The position numbers were made by a program, and so were the translations under genes. Below the pieces are notes generated by a model. That model did no database searches and was not told the origin of the DNA. It saw only the letters and a program-made list of their open reading frames with translations. Source: Posidonia oceanica (taxonomy: Eukaryota; Streptophyta; Magnoliopsida; Alismatales; Posidoniaceae). Taken from it: DNA of 64,000 nucleotides. The stretch is from assembly GCA_037176725.1 (NCBI GenBank), contig JAZBRS010000039.1, positions 20,372,001 to 20,436,000 of the forward strand, read 5' to 3'. Position 1 is the stretch's first letter; the number at the start of each line of letters is the position of its first letter. Of the stretch, positions 54,225 through 64,000 are shown piece by piece.

Positions 54225-57200
54225 TTCCTTACTGGGCTCAATCCGGCCCATTTCTTCTTTTCTTTCTTTTTCATTCTTTTTCTCAGCCCGCAGCAGTCCG
54301 GCCCACGCTTCGTCTCCTCCTTCTTCTTCCTCGCGCTTCCACCGGATTTCCTTCCCGCGAGCTCGCTGCTACAGATCTCCCTCCATCCATTTGAATTCGA
54401 AGCTCCGTCCTTTCATCTACAGCAGCTCGCCGCCCCTCCTTCATCTCAGCGCCTTTTCCGGAGGCTTTGAATGCCGGTCGACTCGCCGACATCCATCGCG
54501 TCTGCTGCAGTGCCGCCGATGAGTTTGAATTCAGCAACGCGCCAGTAGCAGCTCCGGATATAAGTCCCCGTTCCTTCCTTCAATCAGAGAGAGAGAGATA
54601 GACCTTCAATTGGCAGTGAGAGAGAGCAACGAGAGACCACCAGCAAACCAGAGACCAAAATCCGATTTTTCTTTCCTTTCTGTGCGATCTTCCTTCTCCC
54701 CTGATCCTCTTCCAATTCCAGAGTGAAAAGAGAGAGGAAAAGAGAGTGTTTGTGAGTTCTGGGCATCCCGGAGAGAAGCCCTCATCAGAGCCCGATCCCT
54801 CCATCCAGTCTTCTTCTTTCCTCCTCTGAAAATATCAGCAGAGCATCCTTCTTTCTTTTCCAATCCCCCAACACCACTCCAAGCCTCCACACTTCTCCCC
54901 TTTGCTCCCCCAAGATCACCCAAAACCCAGCCATTTCCCAGCCTCATTCTCCGGCCATTCCACCCACTGAAACCACCTAAAACCACCCGGAAACACCCCG
55001 ATCACCAGACCTGCAACCCAGCTCCTTTCTTTCACAATTCCCATCACTCCAGCCCGCTGCTTCCTTCCAAACTCCACCCAGAAATTCACCTGACTCCCAC
55101 CTTTCCAAAGCCCCAGACATCAGCCCTCCTCGCCCACCGTAGCTTCCAAACTTCACTCCAAACACCTGTGTCACCTTCGGACCAGAATTTGTCCCAACTC
55201 CCAAACTCCCTCTGTACTCTCCAGAAGACCAAGCTAGCCATCCAGCTTCGCTCCTCGGACCTCCAGCAACCTCCCGGAGGGTCCCATCCAGTCCGGCGTG
55301 CAGCGAACAGTCCCCCCGACCCCCGGCTGCCTCTGTGAACCCACGATCAGTCAGATCTTCCGCCGGTCTTCGCAGCAGCTGTCCAACCATCCAGGAAGCT
55401 CCGGAGGGTCACTCTGAGTCGATCCCAGTCCTCGCGAGCAGCAGACAGCATCCACAGCGACCGGACGAGTTCCACCGGCGACCTCTGAAGCCACCTGCGT
55501 CGGGAGGACATCCCAGCCACGGAAACAGGTATATTCTTGCTCCCTTAGTCTCCTTTTCATCCTGCGTTGCTTCTCAGCCTTTTAGAAATAGGTTCCCGGC
55601 CCTCTTGCCCTGTTTCTGCTCGCCGCTCCGGTCGTCTTCTCCGGCGCAGTTCTTCGGTCGCTTCGTCGCTCCGGGCAGCGGAACGCAGCTCCCACGATCG
55701 TCTCAGCTCCGCACGAGTCCCAGGAGCGTTCCCCAGCCCTCATAACGCAGCATCGCTGCGTTGATCGGCCGGACGAACCTCCTGAGGCTCTGCAGAGCTC
55801 CGGCGACTGCTCCAGCGCGCTCCAGGCTGCGTCGTCCTCCGCCGAGCATCGTCCGACCTCCGTCAGGACCTGGAGGCGCCTCCCCACCGGTCTGCGCCGC
55901 TCCAACACCCCCGTGCCGGCGTCCATGGACGCTGGCAGCTTGCTGCTACAGCGTCCATGGCCGACGGCCATAGCACTGTTCACTTATTTTTCTGATATCT
56001 AAGTTTTCTTGCAAATATTGCATTTCTGGTCTGAGTTTTTTCATTTTTACATTCCAGTCCTTATTTCATTTATTCTGCTTAGTTTTTAATTAAATACTTT
56101 GCTAAATTGCGCGATCTGTTTATGTTTTTCAATATTTGCAAGTAGATCCTTTTACTGTGCTGTGCTGCTTTATTTTTTTGTAGTTTAGTCCTCCTGTTCT
56201 CAGTTTTTGCACCTAGGTCCTGCATTTAATCAGTTCATTTATTTACTCATATTTACCATACTGTATTGCATCCTGGCCCCTTGCATGTTTTTATTTTTGC
56301 ATTTAAGTCCCATGCACTGTTAGAACTTAGGATTATTTTTTATTTTTCCATACTGCATTGCATTCCAAGTCCCTGCATTTTTCCATTTTTGCATTTAAGT
56401 CCATGCACTGTAGAAACTTAGGTTCTGATTTTTATTTTTGGTTGATGCATTGCATATTAGCCCCTCTGCTTTATCATATTTACAGTTAGGTCCATTTTAA
56501 ATGGACAGTAACTGTGTTGCATGCATTTTAACTTACTGCATTGCATTTTTAACCCCATGTTTTCTAGAAATTGCACTGTGGTCCTGTCATTTAAATTCCA
56601 GAGCATATTTTCCATACTAAATTGCATTTTCAGCCCCTGCATGATTTGAAAATCACATCTAGGTCCCTGCATGTCTTAAAAAACCATGTGAAAAGACCAT
56701 TTTGCCCCTAGGTCGCATTTTAGCCCCTATGCCTACCAAATTTCATACAGACCTTCCACTAGTACCCCCAGACTCCCCAGGACCTAGTTTTCTGGAAAAT
56801 TTGCATTTTAGACCCTAGATTTTTTCAAAATTGCACTCTGCCCCCTTTTGATTTCAAAATCTTTTTTAAAGCATACCTTCTTTTCAAAACACCTTTCTGA
56901 GCCTAGTTTTTTGCCAAATAGACCCTTGGCTTCCCCTGTTTTCAAAGTCTTCTCCTGTGGAACCCTGTTTTCTGGAAAATTTGCACTTTTAGCCCCTCTT
57001 CTTTTTCAAAATGCTTTCTGAACTCCTGGTTTTTCTCAAATTACTTCTCTTTGCTTTTCTTGCTTTCGCATGCATCCTGCACTCATTTAGTCTTGCATTT
57101 TAGCATCTTCTTGCACACACTAAGCACTTCTAGCTCCCTTTCACTTGGGAGGACCTTTTTGCACATCCCTAGGACCTCCTGAACACCTAGATCTGTTCTT

Positions 57201-57799
57201 CTCTCCTGTTCTGGCCCTTCTGCTTCGGAGCTGCGATATCTTCCAATCCGGCCGTTGGATCTTCTCAAATGAGCTGCCCAGGCGACCGCAGCGAAGCGCT
57301 CTTCAGCATAGACCAGACAGATTTCAGATCAGGCTCCCGGATTTCCAGGTATGTCCTCCTGAACCCCTGCATTGCATTCATTTGCATGGCATTTGCACAG
57401 TTTTCCTTGTTTTCGCTTTCTGTCTCTTCGAGCATGTAGAATAGGACTTCCCCTTTCTGCTTGTCTATTCAAATCCTCGTTTCGCGTTTCTCTGTGTGTT
57501 TCGTGTTGTGTTCTTCCTGGATTTGCCACTTAATGCGACCTTTTTCCCCTCTTTCCACGATCCGATCGCATCGCGAGCTTTGGGCAGCATGCGAGACACA
57601 TCGTGGAATGGTTTAGTGGGAAACAGCCGCAAGAAGGTGATAATCCCTCCATTTGTCCCTTCTCCCCTCTGTAGGTCTTCACACCTACTCTGAGTGGTCC
57701 TGAACGACGCCTGTTCTTACACACACGTTGTCTTGCCTCCCCCTTTGACCCCTTTTGATCTCTTTCTGCATTCCTGCATTTGCATGGTTTTTTTCGAGG

Positions 57800-58090
57800 T
57801 TCTTGCTTCGCTGTTTTGGCACCGTTTCGCGTGCCCGCCCTCGTTTTCGCTCCGTTTTGCGTACCCATCTGTTTTCTTGTCTCGTTTTGCGCACTGTCTT
57901 GCCTTCTCGTTCGTTTTATGTGCCGGTTTCTTTCTCTCGCTCCGTTTTGCGTACCTTTCTGTTTTCTCGTCTCGTTTTGCGTGTTGTCTCGCTTTCTCGC
58001 TTGTTTCGCGTGCCGATTTCGCTTCTCTGCATCGTTTTGCGTGCCTTTCTCGTTTCTCGCCTCGTTTTGCGTGTTTTGCGCCGTTTTCCC
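57800..58090 (+). repeat. Tandem array TCGTTTTGCGT in the G LTR
   Basis: Units of ~40-46 bp around CGTTTTGCGTGCC and CTCGTTTTGCG, diverged from those in the A and solo LTRs. Confidence 0.75.
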
Positions 58091-58732
58091 TTGCATGTCG
58101 ATTGCATTGCATGGTTTTCTCGCTGTTTCGTTTTCTCGCTTGCATTTGCATATAGGGCTATGATGCTTACTGCCTGGAGTTCTCACGAGCTAGGTTACGC
58201 CTGGCTCGGAACACAGACAGCGCAGCTGAGCACTTAGAGAGCACGTTTACTTCCTTGCATTGTTTCTTCCCACTTAGAGCACTCCTCGAGCATTCATTTA
58301 GGCATTCATAGGCACATAGGCATCCAATCCTGCATCTTTCTGCGTATGCGAGCGTAAGCCTAGAAAGACCGATTTTCGGGCGTGTCGGGGGTGCCTAATA
58401 CCTTCCCCGCACGTAACAGGAGTCCTTACCCTGTCTTTTGGCCCGCAATGACCGTACCGCCCTTATCCTAGGTTAGAGTCATCTCATCTGCATTTGTTTG
58501 CATTTGTTTCCCTTTTGCATTGCTTTGCTTTGCATTTATTGCTCGGTTTTGCGCGTTAATTCACGCATTACCCCGGTTTTCCTCGTCTTCCGTTAATAGA
58601 CGTGGTGGCGACTCTGATTTGTCTTATCTTTTCCTTTTCTCCTCGATTTTAAGTGTTTTTCGAGTTGAGCCTCTTCCTCGGATCTCAATCGCCGCTAAAT
58701 AGCGAGCCTGGTTCCGATCGGGATCGCTACAG

Positions 58733-58750
58733 TGGCGACTCTGCTGGGGA
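58733..58750 (+). promoter_or_regulatory. Primer-binding site, element G
   Basis: TGGCGACTCTGCTGGGGA lies one base after the LTR and matches the Tat/Ogre type site. One base differs from the B and C sites. Confidence 0.92.
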
Positions 58751-60060
58751 CTGCTAGACTCCGGCTTTCGCTTCTGGCTTTTTCGCTCGCTTGTTTTGCA
58801 GCTTTGTCTGCCTTGTGTGCCTTCTTTGCCTGTTTTGCTCGCTTTTTTGTGCAAACCCCTAGCAAGTCGCTTCGTGGCTACTTTGCTTGGGTTTTGCACC
58901 TCTTTTGCCTCGGTTTGCGCTTCCTCTTGCTTGGCTTCGCTTATGTGCTTGTTTATTTACTTATTGTCTTGCTTATACTCCTATTTCTTTTACAGTCTGC
59001 TTACTTTTACCTTATTTTGCCTTACTTGCTTATTATTGCTTTAATTCTTGCACATTGCATGTCTACATACTTTGTTTGGCTAAAATACATGCTTTTTGAA
59101 CGTTGAATGCTTCTTCTACACTCTTGCTATGTCACTACGCACGCACATACTCTGCTTACATGCCTTTTGACTTAGTGAATGCTTCTTTTTCACCATCATG
59201 TTCACAAACACCCGCACATGCCATGCACTTGCCTTTTGTTGTGTTGTATGATTGTTTGCTTGCCATTGGTTGATTTTCTTCCCTTTCGCACATGCCATGC
59301 CTAGGATAGTAGAGACTTGTCTGCTCTCCCCATGGTTAACTAAAAAATGCAAGTAAAAAGAACTTCTAGGGGCAACTAGAGACTACAAACAATCCTTCAC
59401 TCCCTTTGGTTAATAAAATGTGCAAGATAAAAAAACTCTAATCATTTGCATAAGCATCATATAGGGCATGCATTCTTCTCCTCTGAGTCCACCTACTAGT
59501 CTGCGAAGGACGATTCCGGCCTCTTGTTCCACTGCTTTGGGCGTGGCATAAGTTGGTCGGTCCGTCCCCTCCTTGTCCGGGGGTCGTGTCGGTGTTAGTA
59601 GAGGGTACCACCCACGCTTTGGCGGGGTAGAGGCCACTAACGCACCACCCTGTCATTACCTGAGCTTTGGGCCGGGAGTTAGACAGGGGACCTACTTTTT
59701 CTGACCTGAGTAGGTGACCCGTACATCCAGGGATACCCGGAGTAGACAGCCTTGCTAGGAAACACTAGTTAGGTAAGGGGGGGCATACTAGAAAGCATGC
59801 ATATCATTCACGCCACTTAACTAACTCATTTGCATTCATCCTCTAGTTTCTAACCCTAATTTCCTTCTGTTGTGTCAGCGTGATCGGTAAGCGAGTTACC
59901 TTTGCCAGAGCTTGAGTACCGACCCTCGTTGACCCCCTTTTGCGACTTAGTTCGCGACCATTCCCCTTCCGAGCTATCCGCACTTGCGACGATAGCTCCT
60001 CTTAGGAAGCATCGCTTGAATACCCGTCGCAGCCCAGTTCTCACACGCTCTAGGTCAGCA
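58751..60060 (+). other. Leader between primer site and gag, element G
   Basis: No gene. It shares ordered blocks with the B leader (GAGTCCACCTAC at ~59485, GTCGTGTCGGTGTTAGTA, CCTGAGCTTTGGGCCGGG). TTCTAACCCTAATTTCC followed by TGTGTCAG (59848-59878) resembles a branch point, pyrimidine tract and splice acceptor. A frame in phase with gag extends upstream to about 59902 but has no ATG. Confidence 0.6.
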
Positions 60061-63000
60061 ATGGCCCAGTACGTTAGTGAGCCTTCTTTTACTCCTGCCA
60101 CGGAGGGTGTTTCCGTTCTGGCCCCCCCGGTTGCTCTTTCTGTCCCACTTGTTCCCCCTCCGACGCCAGGGTTTCCTCCTCTGACGTCTCTAGGTTCTCA
60201 GTACACCCCGGGACAGTGGCAAGCCTCCCTTCCTCCGGATCCGGTCGCCGAATCTATCTTGACGGCCGTTACTCGCGCTCCGGAGACGCCACTGCCCCCT
60301 CCGTCCCAGGGATACGTCGCTTTCGACATCCCTTCCACCGCTGCTGCGACCTTCTCTGTAGAATCCTTCCCTCCCGGACAGTCTGTGTCCGTGCCACTGG
60401 TTTCTCAGCCTCCGCCGGCACTGCACTTCAGCGTCCCCACTGGCGAGACGCCCGAGGCGCAGTACCAGCATCTGATGGAGCTCGCCTAGAGACTGCAGGG
60501 CATGGCTCTATCAGTTCGTCCTCCTTCTGTCCCTGTCGTTCCTGAGGTTCTTCCGAGGCCAGTTCCTGCATTCCTTGCATCAACCTCTACACCTCCGCCT
60601 CGACCATCGTCGCAACTGCTCACGGTTCCGACGATGGGGGCTCGTTTGCCGCCTCCTCCTGCACAACACTTAGCACAGCATGCTCCACTTTCTTCTGGTG
60701 GTCAACCCTTCGGGTCGGCTGGAGCCCAGTACCTCACTGGCTCGCTGTCTGGCACCCCGCCTGCACAGCAACTGGTGCTCCGCCATCCTACCCCTGTCTC
60801 AGCACAGCATGGCATTTATTCTTCTCCTCTCCCTCAAGTCCAGCATCCTGCATACACTCCTGCATACACCATCCCCCAGCACGGATACGCCGGCCATCCC
60901 GTTGCTCCACCAGGCGACGCTATGGTAGATCCGGAGGAGCACTTAGGTGCGACCCATTCGGCGTATGTGCTCGCTACCCCTGCTGATCCCTCTCCTACAG
61001 CAGCAATCCCAGACCCCATCAATAACCGGATGGACGTCTTGGAGAAAGCACTACGACTAGTGCAGGGTACTGAGCACCAGACCTACCAGTTCCGGGACCT
61101 CTGTTGCTTTCCAGAGGCGGTACTCCCTCCGAAGTTCAAAATCCCGGACTTCGAGAAGTATAATGGTAGGGGCTGCCCTGTAGCACACTTGAAGGCGTAT
61201 TGCGGTGATCTCGCTCAGCTTCAGGCTGACGAGAGGTTGCTGATCCGCTTGTTCCAGAAGAGTTTGACCGGGCCGGCACTTAAGTGGTTCACATCACTCG
61301 ATATGTCAGCCATCAAGACTTGGAACGACCTCAGTCAGGCGTTCCTGGAGCAGTACTCCTTCAACCTCGATCTTGTCCCAAAGAGGGCGGACTTGATCGC
61401 CATCAAGCAGAACTCTGGCGAGCCGTTCGGGGAGTACGTCGGCCGCTGGCGCGCCCTTGCCTCTCAGGTTCGAGATAGACCCTCTGACGAGGAATCTATC
61501 GAGATTGTTATCAAAGGGGCGCAGCCGTCTCTCGGAGCTCTGCTTAGCATTCAACCAGTCACTACATTTGCAGCACTCATCAGAGCTGGAGCGCGCGTGG
61601 AGAGTTCTTTGCGGAGTGGCAACTTCCCAGCTCTCTCTGCGTTCGCTAAGCAGGCAGTGATAAGCAGCAACAATGCCAACAGCAGCACCTCCAACAACAA
61701 CAACAGCGGCAGCAACAACAACCGCCCGAAGAGGAAGGACTCGCCGAAACCCGCTGTTGCATTCGTCGATTCTCTTGCTGTGCCTGTTCGCTTGCCGTCT
61801 CGGCCTGCCCCAGCTCAGATGGTGTACGCTCCTGCACCTAGGAATCCACACACACCGCACATCACAACCACCGCTAGACCGGTCTATCCTGCCGCACCGG
61901 TTCAGCAAGGCCCGTACCCGAGGCAAAGAAGACCACCCGCTGAGAGGCGGAATTTCACCCCACTGGTGGAACCACTCACGGTCATCTTGCCAAAGGTGGC
62001 ATCGCTCCTGAAGTTCCCGGAGGTTCGTCCGCCGCCAAGCCCTCTGCCGCATTGGTTTAGGCCGGACCTCTTTTGCAATTTCCATCGAAGCGTCAGGCAT
62101 TCGACGGATAATTGCTTCTCCCTGCGGAACGCAATTCAGGACTTGATCGAATCGGGAACGATTGTGATCGACACGCACGAGGCTTCCTCTCAAGCACGCA
62201 CTCATGCATCTGCATCTCCAGCTGTTCCCCCGCATTCTGGCATCGTCCGCCAACCTTTACCGGAGCACTCTTATCCGGGAGGGGCGGGAACCTCAGGCGT
62301 CCACTCTGTCTTTCCTTCTGGGCCTGCTACTTCTGTAGTAGACCCCTCTGATCTTATCTCTGACATCTCTGAGCCTTTCCCAGTCAGTCTCTATTTGGCG
62401 GCAGTTGCCGGCTCCGAGTCGGGAATCCATTTGATCCGACCGCGTGCCAGGCCGGAGCGCCCTCGCGCGTCTCCCACCGTGCTCCCTCAGGCTCAATCTC
62501 CTGTACACCTTTTAGCCAGAGCCCAGCCTAGTTCTCCCATTCACCTTCTAGGGCGACCTCAACCACACCTTCTAGGCAGACCTCAACCTGCCCCAACTTT
62601 CCCACCACAACAACCATATCCCTTAGACAGACCCCAGTATCCTGTAGGTCCCCCTGTAACCCCTCCTGTGCTCGCAGCACATGCTCCAGTCGTCATTAAC
62701 TTGACCATGGACACCCATCGCGTCCCTTACAGCTACGCCACAGAAATGTGCGCGGAAGTAACGCGATCGGGGAGGATTTACAGGCCCCCAGCACCGGCGA
62801 CTATGCCAACTCATCCTAGACCTGTTATACCCCCACCCTCAGGCCAACCCTTAGCAAATCCAGCCCCAGATCAGCCTGTAGTTAGCCAAGCCCCTAGCCG
62901 GCCTGTAGTAACTCAGCTTCCTGCCACTACCCCTGTAGAACCTGCTAGAATCACCCCTCCAGCTGCTAGAAGAGACCAACCAAGAGCAGACCTAACCTCC

Positions 63001-64000
63001 CAGCTTAAGAAGGTTAAAGCTGACATCTCCATCTGGGATTTGATCCACACTTCTGCCGAACACCGCGAGGCTTTTCTTCGCGTGTTCCAAGCTGCTCGTG
63101 TGTCCCAGTCCATTGAGCCTTCTGCCTTGGAGAGCATGGTTGGGTTAATCGCGAAGCCCTAGGTCATCTCTTTTACGAGTGATGAGCTGCCTCCGGCAGG
63201 GATTAATCACAACCAGCCCCTATTCGTCACGGTGCAGTTCAAAAACTTCCGCATTCCCCTAACACTGGTTGATAATGGGTCAGGCCTTAACGTCTGCCCC
63301 TTGCGTACAGCAACCAAGCTCGGATTCAAAGCCGAGGATATCACGCCAGCCGTGAAGGGAATGACTGCTTTTGACAACACTCACCATGACGCTCTAGGGA
63401 TTCTGATTATCCCTCTGGCTATCGGTCCGGTCGTCTTCGACGTAGAATTCTATGTCGTCGATTTGAAGCCTAACTTCAATCTTCTGCTGGGGCGCCCTTG
63501 GCTTCACAAGCATCAGGTCCTTCCTTCAACCCTCCATCGAATGATAAAGTACCGTCGTGGCGATGATGTCATTGTCGTCATGGCGGAGAACTTTGAGAAG
63601 GAGCGGATTGAAGCAGTCTCTCCCGTGTCTTCGCAATCCATCCCATTTGACCCTGAGACTTCTGAAGCCCTTTATCGCGTTAACCGGTGCGAGCCAGTTA
63701 ACTTTGTTCCTGACCTTGAACGTGTCAACTCCTTGACCGTTCACAGCAACCCCTTTCGAATGGTCGAGAATGTATGTCACAGGTGGGGTTACACAAAAGG
63801 TACGCCGCTCGGGCGTCACGGCCAAGGGATCGCGGAGCCGATCACAGCAATGGAGCGAAGGAAGTCTGAAGGTCTCGGCTACGAACCAAAGCTCGACGAA
63901 GATCACTGCTTTCAACTCAGAGATCGTGCACCAGCCATTCCCAGAGACCTCACTAACTTTACCAGTGCAGGAATTCTGGGATCCACCGACTACCAAGCCG
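60061..64000 (+). pseudogene. Gag-protease polyprotein, element G (two TAG codons, runs off the window)
   Basis: ATGGCCCAG at 60061. Order: a proline-rich N-terminal ~330 residues; gag core (about 61130-61640: YNGRGCP, LKAYCGDLAQLQADERLL, FQKSLTGPALKWFTS, WNDLSQAFLEQYSFNLDLV, FGEYVGRW); an N-rich run; a zinc-knuckle variant CNFHRSVRHSTDNC (about 62074-62115); a second proline-rich segment; SQLKKVKADISIWDLI; the protease loop LVDNGSGLNV (about 63267-63296); LGRPWLHKHQV; and the linker with RMVENVCHRWGY. TAG at 60487-60489 aligns to CAA in B and TAG at 63160-63162 aligns to CAG in B. No frameshift is seen. Gag and protease are one frame without a stop between them in the shared ancestor, as inferred from comparing the two copies. 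RT would lie beyond 64000. Confidence 0.92.

Larger units (their letters stand above)
52660..58731 (+). mobile_element. 5' LTR of element G (6072 bp)
   Basis: It starts TGTTGACACCCCATCTTGGC and ends GATCGCTACA, one base before the primer site. The block order is as in the A LTR: telobox-like and A/C-rich (52730-54120), TTTC microsatellite (54196-54224), GC-rich (55270-55970), TTGCAT block (56000-56760), ~46-bp-type array (57800-58090) and the shared 3' block (58150-58731). Confidence 0.93.
52660..64000 (+). mobile_element. Element G: 5' part of a Tat/Ogre-type retrotransposon
   Basis: It consists of a full 5' LTR, primer site, leader and gag-protease frame, and continues past the window end. 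The LTR belongs to the 6-kb family of A, while gag-protease aligns with that of B. It is the best preserved coding copy here, with two stops in ~1313 codons. Confidence 0.93.

Noticed and set aside
59902..60060. Upstream extension of gag from TTG 59902
   Set aside because: No ATG in that stretch. Both B and G have ATGGCCCA at the proposed start.
1..64000. Host protein-coding genes
   Set aside because: Every longer frame with recognisable similarity belongs to gag, protease, RT, RNase H, integrase or the element-borne PMD-like ORF. No other gene could be supported.

Overview
The window looks like plant nuclear DNA, probably from a eudicot with a repeat-rich genome. I cannot name the species. 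It is made almost entirely of nested LTR retrotransposons of the Ty3/gypsy superfamily. I see no host gene, tRNA, rRNA or prokaryotic feature. The evidence is repeated LTRs with TG...CA ends, tRNA-type primer sites (TGGCGACTCTGCTGGGGA and variants), polypurine tracts, 5-bp target duplications, and decayed gag-protease-RT-RNase H-integrase reading frames. A second RNase H (archaeal-like type) before integrase and the arginine-tRNA-like primer site point to the Tat/Ogre lineage. A reverse-strand fragment at 49985-51020 has an initiator-Met primer site and a chromovirus-like gag.

Layout. 1-3282 is part of a 6-kb-class LTR on the minus strand (element R), inserted in the integrase gene of element A. 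3283-15223 is the 3' part of element A: the integrase end, a plant-mobile-domain-like ORF (5400-6593), two hairpin-rich tandem arrays, a polypurine tract and a 5.95-kb 3' LTR. 15224-17652 is the 3' internal part of element D. The D LTR (17653-18759 and 24649-25072) is split by a 5.88-kb solo LTR (18760-24643) with a perfect 5-bp duplication. 25073-46286 is element B, the only element here with both LTRs: truncated 5' LTR, primer site, gag-protease, RT, two RNases H, integrase, a second plant-mobile-domain-like ORF, a 144-bp tandem array, and a 3.42-kb 3' LTR. 46287-49984 is element C (minus strand: LTR, primer site, stub of leader), which B invaded. 49985-51020 is chromovirus-like element E (minus strand), which C and F invaded. 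51021-52659 is a partial LTR of element F, broken by element G. 52660-64000 is the 5' part of element G: a 6.07-kb LTR, primer site, leader and a nearly open gag-protease frame.

Relative order from nesting: E precedes C and F, C precedes B, F precedes G, D precedes the solo LTR and A, and A precedes R. All coding frames carry stops. Where a homologous copy is present for comparison, most stops are CAG to TAG or CTGG to CTAG changes, as expected from deamination at methylated CHG sites in heterochromatin.

The most notable points are: a plant-mobile-domain-like ORF between integrase and the 3' LTR in two different families; family-specific arrays of short hairpin modules in LTRs and 3' noncoding regions; a roughly 580-bp LTR 3' block kept between two families whose LTRs otherwise differ; and a 3.4-kb inverted LTR pair with a 297-bp spacer (42868-49984).
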